Notes: generated by a model from the letters alone, not told the origin. Positions 41,287-52,659 are shown, counted from the stretch's first letter. The stretch is 64,000 nt of DNA from Lacinutrix neustonica (GCF_026625145.1 NZ_CP113088.1:1054001-1118000); one strand, 5' to 3'. Numbers and translations are program-made.

Positions 41287-41560
41287 GATATTCTTTTTAA
41301 ATTTGAATGGCGAAAATAATCCTATTTTTGATTTAAAACCGATAAATGCTGCAGGTTTTGCTAACATTCTATATTAATGAATAGCAACCACAAACCCAAT
41401 GGGTTTTATATTGATTAGAATCTTTAACACGAGCGTGTTTTTTCTTAAATGTGCAACATTACTAAAATAGAAGTCCGGTTTTAGTAATAAATGGCTTCAT
41501 CAATGTCATTCGTAAAACAGGCCATCCAACGGATAAAGTCAACACAATATGATCATAGCA

Positions 41561-43521
41561 CTATGGATTTAATATTTCATTCTCAATGGCGTCCACCAAA
41601 TCTCGAGGTGCATGACCCCGCTGATTGGATAGCACAGCAATGACTAAATCATCATCTCTATACACCCTTAAATGAGAAAGCGCCCCTATGTTACTGCCGC
41701 CATGCTCTGCCACCCTGCGACCATTTCGCGTTCTTATATCCCAGGCGATGCCATTGGTGGTATTCACATTCACAGGGTTCCATAACCGATTATCTCGTGT
41801 TGCTGCATTAATAATTTCGCCCGTTAAGTGCTTATATCCAAAACGCACCAGATCTACGGCATTACACTCTATACCTCCCCCTAACACCTTCCAGCTATTA
41901 TTAGCGTGAACCGCTAAAAGTCCAGTGTCAAAATAAGGTGTTGCCCGTTCATAATCAGCCTCTAAAAAAGCATTCTTAAACATAACCTTCATACTACTCA
42001 AACCGTACTGGTCTGCAATTTCTTCTTCTACCAATTGTGAGATTGGTCGATTGGTAACCGATTCTAACACCGCTCCAATAAAGGTAAAGGCATGGGTTGA
42101 ATAATTCCTTGAGCTTCCCATGGTGCAATTAGCGAGCGTAGGCGCATTCCATAGTTGCTGTGTTGCTGCTAAAGCAGTATTAAAATGAACGCCTATAGGC
42201 TCGGGCCCTGTGGAGTAATGCCACATACAACCCGTATGTGAAAATAATTGTTCAACGGTATGGGTGTGGCTATTCTCTCGGAATCGCTAAAAAATTAGTG
42301 GTGGGTTGCGTTAAGTCTAAGGACACCGCCGTCCCATCTTTCAATTGTCCTTCGGCTTCTAGTTTGGCCGCTAAAGTACCTCCAATCACTTTTGAAATAG
42401 AAGCGATAAGGTATACCGATTTGCCATGAGCCTTTTTGTTGGCCAACTTATCTGCTTCACCAAAACCTCTTTGATACACAACATTCCCGCCTTGAAGCAC
42501 GGCAACTGAAACACCTGCTATAGCATTATCGACTTGATATTGGTTGACTATTGCATTAATAGCCTCTTGCTTACTGTAGCGTGATCTAATGGTGTTATTC
42601 TCGGTCCACACCCCAGCATAGCGCTTGCCACTTGGCGTACTATAGCTCTCGAAGTCAATTAAACGGTAGCCCATATCATTATATAACCGCCAATAATTGG
42701 CATATTCGGTTTCTGTTCTATCTGTGCGAACCGCTGTTTTATGATTATAGGTGTTTTTTTCCCGAGATAGCCGCATATTTTTGTGTATTACCAACAGTAT
42801 ATGATTCAAAATCTATGACTTTGTAGCCACGATTACCAAAATCATCAATTTTTTCTTGATATTCTGTGCGCGTCATGCCTCTATATTCGGCCCATTCTAA
42901 ATTTGTAGGGTTCTCATACCATATCGCTGAAAACTTAAGATTTCCGAAATGTAATAAGCTTCTATATCTACCAAACGAAATCCCGCTGCTGATTTTTCTT
43001 CAAATAAATCACCAAATGCTGTTGATGATAAATCACGATGCGATGACCAACCGATACCTTCTTTATTTTCTTCCCAAATACCAGCATATCTCGGTATTGG
43101 AACCCTTTTGGTAACATTCTATATCTGTAGGCCGCCATCCCATGTTTTTATATTCTACCCATTTTTCATGATACCCCTCTGAGGTTAAGTCTCGCCACTC
43201 TGCCCAACCACGAGCATCAGTATTTTCTTCCCAAATCATGGCATACTTTGTTTCTAAACCGCTGGTATAGGCATCCACATCCTTAATAATCCATCCTTTG
43301 TCTTTATATTCTTGAAAATAAGCAGAAAACTGCTCACTCGTCAAATCACGTCGTGAACCCCATTGAAGTCCTGGTGGCGCAGTGGTTTCTTGAATGTCCT
43401 TTATAATTCCTTTTAAACTATTACAAGAAAAGACGCCACCTATAAATGCACATAAAAGAATCGTTTTTAATATCGAGAATCGTTTTATTTTAAACCTTTG
43501 TAAAGCTGTAATCGTGTTCAT
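41561..43521 (-). CDS. BTRD1-repeat serine beta-lactamase-like hydrolase (polyglycine-hydrolase-like; four frame breaks)
   Basis: About 652 residues. A lipoprotein-like signal with GGVFSC near 30-36, then five tandem repeats of about 50 residues at about 45-330 with the core YAxIWEEN (YAMIWEEN, YAGIWEEN, FSAIWYEN, YAAIWEKN, YAGVWTEN), the bacterial tandem repeat BTRD1 propeller. A serine hydrolase domain of the beta-lactamase/PBP class C type follows: SISKVIGG (SxxK) near 376, RNYST for the Tyr motif and AEHGGSNIGA for the HGG motif. Lesions: 43089 and 42762 (CCAGA as CCGAGA), 42944 (CCGGAA as CCGAA), 42276 (CCGGA as CCGAGA). Net +2, corrected 653 codons. Fungal polyglycine hydrolases share this architecture. 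Confidence 0.85.
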
Positions 43522-43687
43522 GATCTATTTTTTTTATGATAACAAAATTAATCTTAATTTAATGAGATAAATAAGGACTTCTCTCCCTATTAAATACGTG
43601 TTTTTCCCCTTTTAATTTTTTATCACAAATAAGGTATTAAAAACAGTAGTAACCTTTACTTTTGAATTACAATTAAAATTAAATCTT

Positions 43688-44263
43688 ATGCAACTCGTTT
43701 TCGCCACAAATAATCAAAACAAATTAAAAGAAGTGCAAAGCTTAATTCCAAAGAGTATAAAGTTGCTGAGTTTAAAAGACATTGGTTGTTTTGAAGACGT
43801 TCCTGAAACACAAGATACTATTGAAGGTAATGCCGTTCAAAAAGCAGCATTTATTAAAGCTCATTACGGCTATGATTGCTTTGCAGACGATACGGGTTTA
43901 GAAGTCGAAACATTACATGGAGAGCCAGGTGTTTTTAGTGCGCGGTATGCCGGTGAGCAACGCGATGCGAATGACAATATGGATTTGCTACTTAAAAAAC
44001 TAAACGATACCCATGATCGAAACGCACAGTTTAAAACAGTCATTGCTTTACACCTCAATGGAAAAACGGAAACCTTTACAGGCATTTGTAAAGGCGAGAT
44101 CACCAAAGAAAAAATAGGAGACCATGGGTTTGGTTACGATCCTATTTTTAAACCTACTCCTTATAAGGAAACCTTTGCTGAAATGGATTTAAAATTAAAA
44201 AACAAAATTGGACATCGTGGAAAAGCAGTGACACAATTAGTCCAATATTTAAACAATCTATAA
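43688..44263 (+). CDS. rdgB: Non-canonical purine NTP pyrophosphatase, RdgB/HAM1 family
   Basis: Hydrolyses ITP/XTP/dITP to keep them out of nucleic acids. 191 residues, intact. MQLVFATNNQNKLKEVQSLI, ETQDTIEGNAVQKAAF, CFADDTGLEVETLHGEPGVF and GFGYDPIFKP are diagnostic. Confidence 0.96.
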   Translation: MQLVFATNNQNKLKEVQSLIPKSIKLLSLKDIGCFEDVPETQDTIEGNAVQKAAFIKAHYGYDCFADDTGLEVETLHGEPGVFSARYAGEQRDANDNMDLLLKKLNDTHDRNAQFKTVIALHLNGKTETFTGICKGEITKEKIGDHGFGYDPIFKPTPYKETFAEMDLKLKNKIGHRGKAVTQLVQYLNNL

Positions 44264-44495
44264 CCATAAATAGGTAAAAGGAAAGGCAACAAGGAGATTG
44301 TGTTACTATTTATTGGCTCTTTAAGGATTCATCCTCTGATATCAATATGGAGAAGCCTCCTTTTTTCTACCCTAAAAGTCTAAAAAGTCATAGAAGATAG
44401 CGTGCTATATCGTTCAAATTATTAAAAATCAACAGATTAAAACCACTTCAAAATTAAAAAGAGTGTCACTTTCATGAGAATATCAAAATTAGTTG

Positions 44496-44503
44496 TACCT
44501 TTG
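44496..44503 (+). promoter_or_regulatory. TAnnTTTG promoter box of the DEAD-box helicase
   Basis: TACCTTTG, predicting transcription start near 44510 and a leader of about 130 bases. A -33 box is not clear. Confidence 0.55.
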
Positions 44504-44512
44504 CATCTTGAA

Positions 44513-44604
44513 AAACGCATATGCGTTATTTTACTCCTCAGAGAGAGGATGTGTTATTAGAAGTTTTAGGTTAAGTATGTTCAATGCGCTTCTAAATGTA
44601 ACAC
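44513..44604 (+). promoter_or_regulatory. Structured 5' leader of the DEAD-box helicase mRNA
   Basis: Three successive hairpins: the perfect palindrome AACGCATATGCGTT at 44513-44526; CCTC/GAGG near 44536-44548; and GTGTTA-AGAAG (44551-44561) pairing with CTTCT-TAACAC (44589-44604) across a 25-base loop. The position at the start of the predicted transcript suggests RNA-structure control, such as autoregulation by the helicase or cold response. This is inference. Confidence 0.5.
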
Positions 44605-44639
44605 CAAACATTTTACGACATTGAAATACATAACAAAGA

Positions 44640-46510
44640 ATGAGCACATTCCAAGATTTAGGTCTTAATGAAGATCTATTAAAAGGTATTACAGATTTAG
44701 GTTTCGAAACACCATCTGAAGTACAAGAAAAAGCAATCCCAATTTTATTAAACGAAGACACAGATTTAGTGGCTTTAGCGCAAACTGGAACCGGTAAAAC
44801 AGCCGCTTTTGGTTTCCCAATGTTACAAAAAATTGACATTGACAGTCGTACGACTCAAGGTCTTATTTTATCACCTACTCGTGAACTATGTTTACAAATT
44901 GCTAATGAAATGAAAGCTTACGGTAAATACTGTAAAGGCTTAAATGTAGTAGCAATATATGGTGGTTCTAGCATTACCGATCAAGCACGTGAGGTAAAAC
45001 GTGGGGCACAAATTATTGTGGCAACTCCTGGTCGTATGAAAGATATGATTAGCCGCAGATTGGTTGATATTACAAAAATTCAATATTCGGTTTTAGATGA
45101 AGCCGATGAGATGTTGAACATGGGCTTCAAGGAAGATATTACAGAAATTCTTTCCGGTACTCCCGAAGATAAAAATACATGGTTATTTTCTGCAACGATG
45201 CCTAAAGAAGTGGCAACCATTGCAAGAAAATTCATGAAAAGTCCGCAAGAAATTACGGTTGGTCATAAAAACGAGAGTACAGATAATGTTTCTCACGAAT
45301 ACTATTTAGTGAATGCTCGTGATCGCTACCAAGCGTTAAAGCGTTTAGCAGATGCGAATCCGAGATATCTTTTCGGTGATTTTTTGTCGTACCAAACGCG
45401 ATACACAAAAGGTTGCAGAAAACTTAATTGAAGATGGTTACAGTGCTGGAGCACTACACGGGGATTTGTCACAAAATCAACGTGATATCGTGATGAAGCA
45501 ATTTAGAAGCCGCCAAATACAAATGTTGGTTGCTACAGATGTTGCTGCTCGTGGTATTGATGTAGACGATATAACACACGTGATAAACTATCAATTAAGT
45601 GATGAAATAGAAACGTATACACACCGTTACGCAGAACAGGTCGTGCGGGTAAAACCGGGGTCTCTATGGTTATTGTTTCTAAAAGTGAAGTGCGTCGTTT
45701 AAAGAGCATTGAACGTATTATTAACAAGAAATTTGAGCTAAAAGAAATACCAAACGGTATGGAGATTTGCGAAGTACAGTTACTCTCATTAGCCAATAAG
45801 ATACATAATACAGAAATCAATCACGAAATTGATAAGTATTTAGAAGATATTAATACTTTGTTTGAAGACACTTCAAAAGATGAATTAATCAAGAAATTCT
45901 TCTCTGTAGAATTCACACGTTTCTTTAACTATTACCAAAAATCTAAAAACTTAAACGTTGCTGCCGGAGATTCGGTAGAGATAGCGGAAGAGATTCCGGT
46001 AGAGAATCTAGCGGAAGCGCTGCACGTTACTTTATCAACGTTGGTGAGAAAGATGGTTTCGACTGGATGAAATTAAAAGATTTCTTAAAAGAAGAATTGC
46101 AATTGGGTCGTGATGATGTCTTTAAAGTAGATTGTAAGGACACCTTCTCTTTCTTTAATACTGAAAAGGAACACCAAGAGAAAATACTGGCTTTCTTTAC
46201 AGACTATAAACACAACGGACGTTTTGTTAATGTAGAAATCACAGAAGACAAACCAAGTCGTGGTGGTCGAGGTCGTGGTGCAAGCGGTGGCGGAAGACGT
46301 AGAGATGGTGGTGGAGATAGAAACCGTGGTGACAGAAGATCAGCTGGTGGCGATAGACGACCAAGCGGAAGACGCAGTGAAGGCTCTAGCGACAAACGCC
46401 GTGGTGGTGATGACAGTCCTAAACCAAGATCAAGAAGAAGTGATGGTGGTGACAGAGACAAATCTGAATTTAAAACCACACACGCAACACCTAGACGTTC
46501 TAGAAGATAA
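44640..46510 (+). CDS. DEAD-box RNA helicase with RGG-rich tail (three frame breaks)
   Basis: ATP-dependent RNA helicase, about 623 residues, CsdA/DbpA-like. Q motif FETPSEVQEKAIP, Walker A AQTGTGKT, PTRELCLQIA, DEAD box VLDEADEML and SATMP; helicase C with RTKRDTQKVAENL, VATDVAARGIDV and the arginine finger HRSGRTGRAGKTG. A DbpA-like RNA-binding domain and a Gly/Arg/Asp-rich tail (about 520-623) follow. Lesions: 45360-45365 (CCGAGA for CCGGA); 45625-45634, where TTACGCAG stands for TTCCGGAAG and destroys the conserved RSGRTGR motif; and 46009-46016 (GCGGAAG for TCCGGAAG). Net -1, corrected 624 codons. Confidence 0.93.
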
Positions 46511-46613
46511 AACCACTTGATTTTAAATCATTTTGTTAATATTAAGTCAAAATGAGAACTATAAAAGTGCTAAATACAATTTGTTTAGTACTTTTATGGT
46601 TTAATATCCTATA

Positions 46614-47397
46614 ATGAAATACCTACTTACACTCGTATTACTATTCTCTATTACTGTCACCTTTTCACAGGACGACCAAATGGAGCAAAGAAATTATGTA
46701 GAAGGTATTATCATAGACTCGCAAACAGAGGGGCCTCTAGAGAGCGTGAATATTGTAAATCTTAATCAGGTAATTGGAACATCTACAAATGCCAATGGTG
46801 CATTTAATATTAAGGCAAAAGTTAACGACACCTTGCATTTAACCTATATTGGTTACAAGTCTATTAAAGTACGTGTAACGAATGACTGGATAAAATTTGG
46901 AAGCTCAAAAATTACACTAACCGAATTGGCTTTAGCCTTAGAAGAAGTTGTTGTAAACGATTTAAAACTCACTGGCTACCTTGAAATAGACATTCAACAG
47001 GTACAAGTAAACACCAATTATAGATATAGCATCTACTGGTTTAACCACCGGCTATGAAGCTGGAAACAACAAGTCTGCAGGTAGTATTAGTAAAGTGTTA
47101 GGCTCCATATTCAATCCCTTAGACTTTTTATACAATACGTTTAGCCGTAAAGGCAATGAGCTTAAAAAGCTTAAAAAAATGAAACAAGACGATGAGATTA
47201 GAAACCTTTTAGCGTCTCGTTTTGATCGTGAAACACTCATGGTTTTACTACAAGTTAATAAGGTAGATCTAGATGAAATTGTATCACAATGTAACTACTC
47301 TAAAGAATTTATTCAAAAGGCCAATGATCTTCAAATGTTGGATGCTATTAGTGAGTGTTACGAAGAATACAAAGTGTTAAGTCGCGATAGAAAATAA
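46614..47397 (+). CDS. Carboxypeptidase-like regulatory domain protein (frame broken at 47033)
   Basis: About 260 residues, exported. Signal peptide MKYLLTLVLLFSITVTFSQ, then a CarboxypepD_reg-like beta domain (YVEGIIIDSQTEGPLESVNI, LHLTYIGYKSIKVRV) as found at the N-terminus of TonB receptors, but here followed by a charged helical tail (NELKKLKKMKQDDEIRNLL). The frame breaks at 47033-47039, CTACTGG for CTCCGG; restored, YRYSISGLTTGYEAGNNKSA. Corrected length 261 codons. Probably periplasmic or outer-membrane associated; function unknown. Confidence 0.82.
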
Positions 47398-47470
47398 CTC
47401 TAAAGCACAGTTTCAACAACCTGTTTTCTATTTAAAAACATTTCCCTTTTAAATAAGTATTTTACTTGAA

Positions 47471-48130
47471 TTATATTTTGGTTTCGTGATAACGTGCAAT
47501 AATATCATCATAACTTTTAATGGTTTTCTTGCACCAATCCAGACGCTTTTCAAGTTTTTCGGCGGCTGTTAATTGCCAATGAATGTCTGTTTTCTTTAAT
47601 TTAGTTGTGACATGTTGTAAGATGATTGCGGCAGAGACCGAGATGTTTAAACTCTCTGTAAAACCAGCCATAGGAATCTTCAAAAACACATCTGCTGCTT
47701 TTATGACCTCTTCCGAAAGGCCCTCCGTTTCTCTCCCAAAGAAAAAACATGATTTTTTTGTCACATCAAAATCATGTAATTCGCAATCATTAGTGTGTGG
47801 CGTGGTCGCCACAATGCAGTAACCTTCTGCTTTCAATTGGTTTAAGCTATCTTTTACCGAGTGATAGCGATTTAAGTCTACCCATTTTTGTGCCCCCATT
47901 GCTATTTCCCGATCGATGCGTTTGCTATTGCGCTCTTCTACAATATTAACTTCTTGGATGCCAAAGACGTCACAACTACGAATAACAGCACTTGTATTAT
48001 GAAGCTGATACACATCTTCGGTCGCAACTGTAAAAAACTTGGTGCGCTGTTCTAATACGTGATGGAAACGCTGTAAGCGATTTGGCGTTAAAAAGGTTTC
48101 TAAATGTTCTAAGAGTTTAATATCTATCAT
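47471..48130 (-). CDS. TrmH/SpoU-family tRNA/rRNA 2'-O-methyltransferase
   Basis: About 219 residues, intact. The SPOUT fold is indicated by HNTSAVIRSCDVFGIQEV near 50-67, FFGRETEGLSEEV near 130 and the C-terminal IPMAGFTESLNISVSAAIIL motif. The protein resembles TrmH, which methylates G18 of tRNA. Start chosen at MIDIKLLEHLE (48130); an alternative ATG lies three codons upstream. Divergent from the sirtuin gene. Confidence 0.92.
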   Translation of the reverse strand: MIDIKLLEHLETFLTPNRLQRFHHVLEQRTKFFTVATEDVYQLHNTSAVIRSCDVFGIQEVNIVEERNSKRIDREIAMGAQKWVDLNRYHSVKDSLNQLKAEGYCIVATTPHTNDCELHDFDVTKKSCFFFGRETEGLSEEVIKAADVFLKIPMAGFTESLNISVSAAIILQHVTTKLKKTDIHWQLTAAEKLEKRLDWCKKTIKSYDDIIARYHETKI

Positions 48131-48161
48131 AGAATCCAAAATTAAAGATTATTTTTAAAGC

Positions 48162-48832
48162 ATGAAACATCTTGTTGTATTAACTGGCGCTGGAATGAGT
48201 GCCGAAAGTGGTTTAAAAACGTTTCGAGACGCTAATGGTTTATGGGAAGGCCATGAGGTGATGGCCGTGGCGTCACCGAAGGTTTTGCGGCCAATCCTGA
48301 ATTGGTTTTCGATTTTTATAATCAAAGACGCCAACAGCTATTAGAAGTAGAACCTAACAAAGCTCATATGGCGTTAGCAGATCTTGAAAACCATTTTAAA
48401 GTGACCATCATTACCCAAAATGTAGACGATTTACATGAGCGCGCTGGTAGTTCTAATGTCATTCATTTACATGGTGAATTATTAAAAGTACGCAGCATCC
48501 AAAACGACAAGGTACTGTTAGATTGGAAAAAAGACCTTAACTTAGGAGATTTAGATACCAATGGCCATCAATTACGCCCACACATCGTTTGGTTTGGTGA
48601 AGCCGTACCTTTAATAGATAAGGCGGTAGAGATTTGCCAAACGGCAGACCGATTACTTATCATTGGTACGTCGCTGCAAGTATATCCTGCAGCGAGTTTA
48701 ATGCATTATGTCCCGGACCATACACCCATGTATTTTATAGATCCCAATCCTTCTATTTCAAGCACAAAAAATCTAACCGTCATTGCTAAAACAGCAACAG
48801 AAGGTATTAATGAATTTATCTCCATTTTTTAA
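48162..48832 (+). CDS. cobB: Sir2-family NAD-dependent protein deacylase (frame broken at 48276)
   Basis: Removes acyl groups from lysines using NAD. About 223 residues, class III sirtuin. [17 protein letters not shown] at 6-22, [12 protein letters not shown] near 90, HLHGEL and [12 protein letters not shown]. The zinc-binding cysteine pairs seen in many sirtuins are absent: between HLHGEL and HIVWFGE there are none, as in several Bacteroidota CobB proteins. The frame breaks at 48276-48280 (CCGAA for CCGGAA), restored [17 protein letters not shown]; corrected 224 codons. The TAA overlaps the next ATG. Confidence 0.93.
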
Positions 48833-49764
48833 TGAAACAGGCACTTTTAGTTGTAATTACATTCATTTTTACTTCGTCCTACGCACAAGACATTGTGGAT
48901 TTTTCAAATAAAATGCTGGTTAAAGTAGACTTTAATAAACAAAGTGAATCGTTTTTAATTACAGACGATGGTGAACGTTCCTTTATCGTAGAAGCCAATA
49001 ATGTGTATAAATTAAAGTGTTCTGCTAATTATAAATTTCTTGGTTTGAGTATTAATTTTTCACCAAGCAGTACGCATGGAAACAACCAGTCTAAGTTTAG
49101 AAACATCCAATTACGTGTCTTTTTAAAACAATGGTTACAGACCTTTGAATACAGAAAAGTACAAGGGTTTTATCAAGAACGCACCAATATCAATACGACC
49201 CTAGCGGCATTTCCAAATTTAAAAACCACCAGCTTTACTGGTAGTACCTCTTATACATTAAACGATAATTTTTCTTTAAAACATTTAGTGGCCTTAAATG
49301 AATGGCAAAAAAGTAGTGCGGGCAGTTTAGTACCGACACTTAATTACGGTTTTAATCGATTGTCTGATGTTAACGAAACTGGGAAATACTTTCAAAATAA
49401 TTTTGACATTTCTATTTCACCCATGTATTATTACACGAGAACGATTAAAACAAATTATTTTGTCACCGGCGGTATAGCGCCTGCCTTAGGGATTCGGTTT
49501 TCAAATGAAAAATCAGAACACTCCAATGCGTCCTATTCCTTTGTAACCAAAGCTTTAAACTTTAAATTACAATTTGGGTATACCACTAACAGCATTAGTA
49601 CAGGTGCCGTATTTAATTTCGATTCCAGCGAAGCTAAAAAAGCTAGCGCTCGAAATTTTGTAAACGATAAGAGTTACGCTAGCCTATATTTTGGCTACCG
49701 GTTTGATCCACCTCCCTTTTTAAAACAAAGCTCGAAATGGGTAAAAGAACAGATTGATTTGTAA
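48832..49764 (+). CDS. DUF4421 outer-membrane-like protein
   Basis: 310 residues, intact. Signal peptide [19 protein letters not shown]; the rest is rich in alternating beta strands and ends in aromatic residues (YASLYFGYRF), consistent with an outer-membrane barrel. Bacteroidota family DUF4421, function unknown. Translationally coupled to the sirtuin by TAATG and convergent with the ABC-F gene, which ends one base later. Confidence 0.85.
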   Translation: MKQALLVVITFIFTSSYAQDIVDFSNKMLVKVDFNKQSESFLITDDGERSFIVEANNVYKLKCSANYKFLGLSINFSPSSTHGNNQSKFRNIQLRVFLKQWLQTFEYRKVQGFYQERTNINTTLAAFPNLKTTSFTGSTSYTLNDNFSLKHLVALNEWQKSSAGSLVPTLNYGFNRLSDVNETGKYFQNNFDISISPMYYYTRTIKTNYFVTGGIAPALGIRFSNEKSEHSNASYSFVTKALNFKLQFGYTTNSISTGAVFNFDSSEAKKASARNFVNDKSYASLYFGYRFDPPPFLKQSSKWVKEQIDL

Positions 49765-51402
49765 TTATTTCATTAAATCTATAGCTTTTAAACTATCGAT
49801 ACGGTTTCGTTCTAAAAAGGCATCAATGGTTTCAAAATGTTCAATAACGCGTTGGTCTTTAAACTCAAAGACTTTTTCTGAAAGCCCTTGTAAAAAATCA
49901 CGATCGTGAGAGACTAAAATTAAGGTACCATCAAAATCTAGTAGGGCTTCCTTAAGCACATCTTTAGATTTTAAATCCAAGTGATTGGTGGGCTCATCGA
50001 GAATCAACAAATTTACGGGCTCTAACAATAATTTCACCATCGCCAATCTGGTTTTTTTCTCCACCGAGACAACACCCCTACTTTTTTATCAATATCATCG
50101 CCTTTAAACATAAAACGGCCAAGAATATTTTTGATACCTGTTCTCACATCACCTTTTGCCACCTCATCAACGGTTTGAAATACCGTTAACTCATTATCTA
50201 ATAAAGCCGCTTGGTTTTGTGCAAAATAGCCCACTTGCACATTATGACCTAAACTACATTTTCCTTCAAAATCAATGTCTCCTAAAATAGATTTGATCAT
50301 AGTAGACTTCCCTTCTCCATTTCGTCCTACAAAACTCACCTTCTCCCCTCTTTTTATAGATAGGTTAGCATCCTTAAACACGACATGTTCATCGTATGTC
50401 TTGGTTAAATTCTCCACAGTCACAGGAAAATCTCCGAACGCTGTGCAGACGGGAAACGCAGTTTTAAAGCGGAAGTATCAACTTCATCGACTTCAATAAT
50501 TTCTAACTTTTCAAGCATACGTTCACGTGAGGTTACTTGGTTGGTTTTAGAATACGTCCCTTTAAAACGTTCAATGAATGTCATATTATCGGCAATAAAC
50601 TTTTGCTGTTCTTGATAGGCTTTAATTTGATGGATTCTTCGGTCCTCACGTAATTGTAGGTAATGGGAGTAGTTGGCTTTATAATCATAAATGCGCCCCA
50701 TAGTTACCTCAATGGTGCGATTAGTAATGTTATCAATAAAAGCACGATCATGAGAAATTACCATCACGGCATTGGCTTTATTTACTAAAAAGTCTTCTAA
50801 CCAAATCACCGATTCAATATCAATATGGTTTGTAGGCTCATCGAGTAAAATTAAATCGGTTTTTGTAATAGAATTTTTGCTAATTCTATCCGCATGCGCC
50901 AACCGCCACTAAATTCACTAGTCAGTCGTGTGAAATCCTCGGGTTTAAATCCTAACCCCTTAAGAGCCTTCTCCACTTCTGCTTCATAGTTAATATCGTC
51001 TAGAGCATAATAGCGATCCCCTAACTCTGAGACCTTTTCAATAATAGACATGTAGGCGTCACTCTCATAATCTGTTCGCGTTTCTAATTGTTTATTAAGC
51101 TGCGCCATCTCGTCTCTCATCTCGAAAACAGAGGCAAAGGCTTTAGACGCTTCTTCAACAACGGTACTATTATCTTGAGTTAATAAATGCTGTGGTAAAT
51201 AAGCAATCACCGTATCTTTAGGCCCATTCACTTTGCCTCGTGTCGCTTTTTGCTCGCCAGCAATAATTTTCATCATGGTCGATTTTCCAGCACCATTCTT
51301 ACCCATTAACGCAATCTTATCATTTTCATTAATCACGAAATTAACGTCTTTAAATAAGGTGGTGCCGCTAAATTCTACCGCTATATTATCTACTGTAATC
51401 AT
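49765..51402 (-). CDS. ABC-F family ATP-binding protein (three motif breaks and one homopolymer break)
   Basis: Soluble tandem ABC ATPase of about 545 residues, of the group that binds the ribosomal E site (EttA/Uup/YdiF type). First cassette Walker A GKNGAGKST, signature SGGWRMRIELAK, Walker B LILLDEPTNH; second cassette GRNGEGKST, signature restored as SGGEKTRLAM and LLILDEPTNH. A linker with YSKTNQVTSRERMLEKLE lies between. Lesions on the plus strand: 50064-50069 (CCGAGA for CCGGA) plus an extra T in the T7 run at about 50051; 50434-50438 (CCGAA for CCGGAA); 50854-50859 (AATCGG for AATCCGG). Net zero, 546 codons. Confidence 0.94.
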
Positions 51403-51512
51403 ATTATGCTTTTTGAAAGCGCGAAAGTACTAAAAAGAGAAACATTATTATTAATAGTATTTATTTTGTTGAAAATTATACGAACTTAGAACGCGAATAA
51501 AAAGCAACACGA

Positions 51513-51923
51513 ATGAAAGAAAAATTAAGACCTCTACAAATAATACATTTAGCATTATGCGCTGGATTGGTTTTAGTCTATATTTTTTTAGGCAATCTCT
51601 TGTCTATAGAATCTTTTAAACTTCCACAGATTGATGCTTTAGTTTTAATGTATCTCTTAATTCCCGCTCTCGCTATTGTAGTTAGCCGCTTTATGTTTAA
51701 AACAGCACTTAACAAAATAGATCCAGCATTATCTATGGATGAAAAATTAACACAATATCAAAGTGCATGCATTATAAGTTACGTTTTTATAGAAGTGGCC
51801 GCATTTTTAATTATTTTCTTAAAGCCGGAGCTACTACTTATCGGCGTCCTACTCATTATTTATTTGTTTTTAATAAGACCTACAGCAGATAAAATACATA
51901 CCGACTTAAATAACTTAACCTAA
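51513..51923 (+). CDS. Small integral membrane protein
   Basis: 136 residues with four predicted membrane segments (about 12-30, 43-62, 88-105, 108-126). No motif recognised. An A-rich leader and no Shine-Dalgarno sequence. Followed 36 bases later by the DUF1801 gene in the same direction. Confidence 0.75.
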   Translation: MKEKLRPLQIIHLALCAGLVLVYIFLGNLLSIESFKLPQIDALVLMYLLIPALAIVVSRFMFKTALNKIDPALSMDEKLTQYQSACIISYVFIEVAAFLIIFLKPELLLIGVLLIIYLFLIRPTADKIHTDLNNLT

Positions 51924-51959
51924 TACCGCAACAGATGTTAAATATAAACCCCCTTATAT

Positions 51960-52364
51960 ATGGCTAATGATATCGAAGAAATAAAGAAGCAGTTTAGTAA
52001 CATAAAAGATGAACAAAAAAAACAAGATTGTTTTCGTTTATTAGAATTAATGCAGGACCTAACAGGAGAGCCGCCCACGCTATGGAGAGGAAATATGATA
52101 GGTTTTGGCAAGTACCAATACACCAACGATAGTGGTAGCGAAGGTGAGTGGTTTCTCACTGGTTTCTGCCCTAGAAAACAAAACTTGGTGGTCTACATCA
52201 TCGCTGGATTTAAAAACTACAAGCCCCTTTTAAGTCAATTAGGAACCCATGAAACAGGGTCTTCTTGTCTTTATATTAAAAGTCTAGATACTATTAATAT
52301 AGAAGCATTGAGTGCCCTAATCACAGCATCGGTAATGCATATGAAAGCGAAACACAAATTGTAA
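51960..52364 (+). CDS. DUF1801 domain protein
   Basis: 134 residues, intact. KKQDCFRLLELMQDLTGEPP, LWRGNMIGFGKYQYTND, WFLTGFCPRKQNLVVYII and GSSCLYIKSLDTIN are typical of the YdhG/DUF1801 fold. Cytoplasmic, function unknown. Confidence 0.88.
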   Translation: MANDIEEIKKQFSNIKDEQKKQDCFRLLELMQDLTGEPPTLWRGNMIGFGKYQYTNDSGSEGEWFLTGFCPRKQNLVVYIIAGFKNYKPLLSQLGTHETGSSCLYIKSLDTINIEALSALITASVMHMKAKHKL

Positions 52365-52651
52365 TATCATGGGGTATAGAAACCTTTTTGAAAACGTTTG
52401 ACAAAGTATTATCCAGTTTTACCTATAAAAAATGACTTTTTAAATTTCAATAGCGATTCAATTGAAGAGATCGGTATAGCGAAAGAAAGCGCAAACATAG
52501 TTTTGGAGGATACGTAAAGTCCAGTGGACTAATTAAAGGTATTCATTTAAAGACAACTAATAGTAAACAAACAGTAAAACCTATTTAAAAAAATTCTGTT
52601 TTTAAAACATACTTTTCCCAACAATCTAATCCTCAATGTAAAAAGAAATAG
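52365..52651. other. Gene-free stretch
   Basis: No supported CDS or hairpin; AT-rich leader region before the DnaJ-KTSC promoter. Confidence 0.4.
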
Positions 52652-52659
52652 TACCTTTG
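52652..52659 (+). promoter_or_regulatory. TAnnTTTG promoter box of the DnaJ-KTSC gene
   Basis: TACCTTTG ending 28 bases before the ATG at 52688. Confidence 0.6.

Noticed and set aside
46204-46520. Long open frames on both strands in the helicase tail
   Set aside because: They are shadows of the Gly/Arg/Asp-rich repeat-like coding sequence of the DEAD-box protein.
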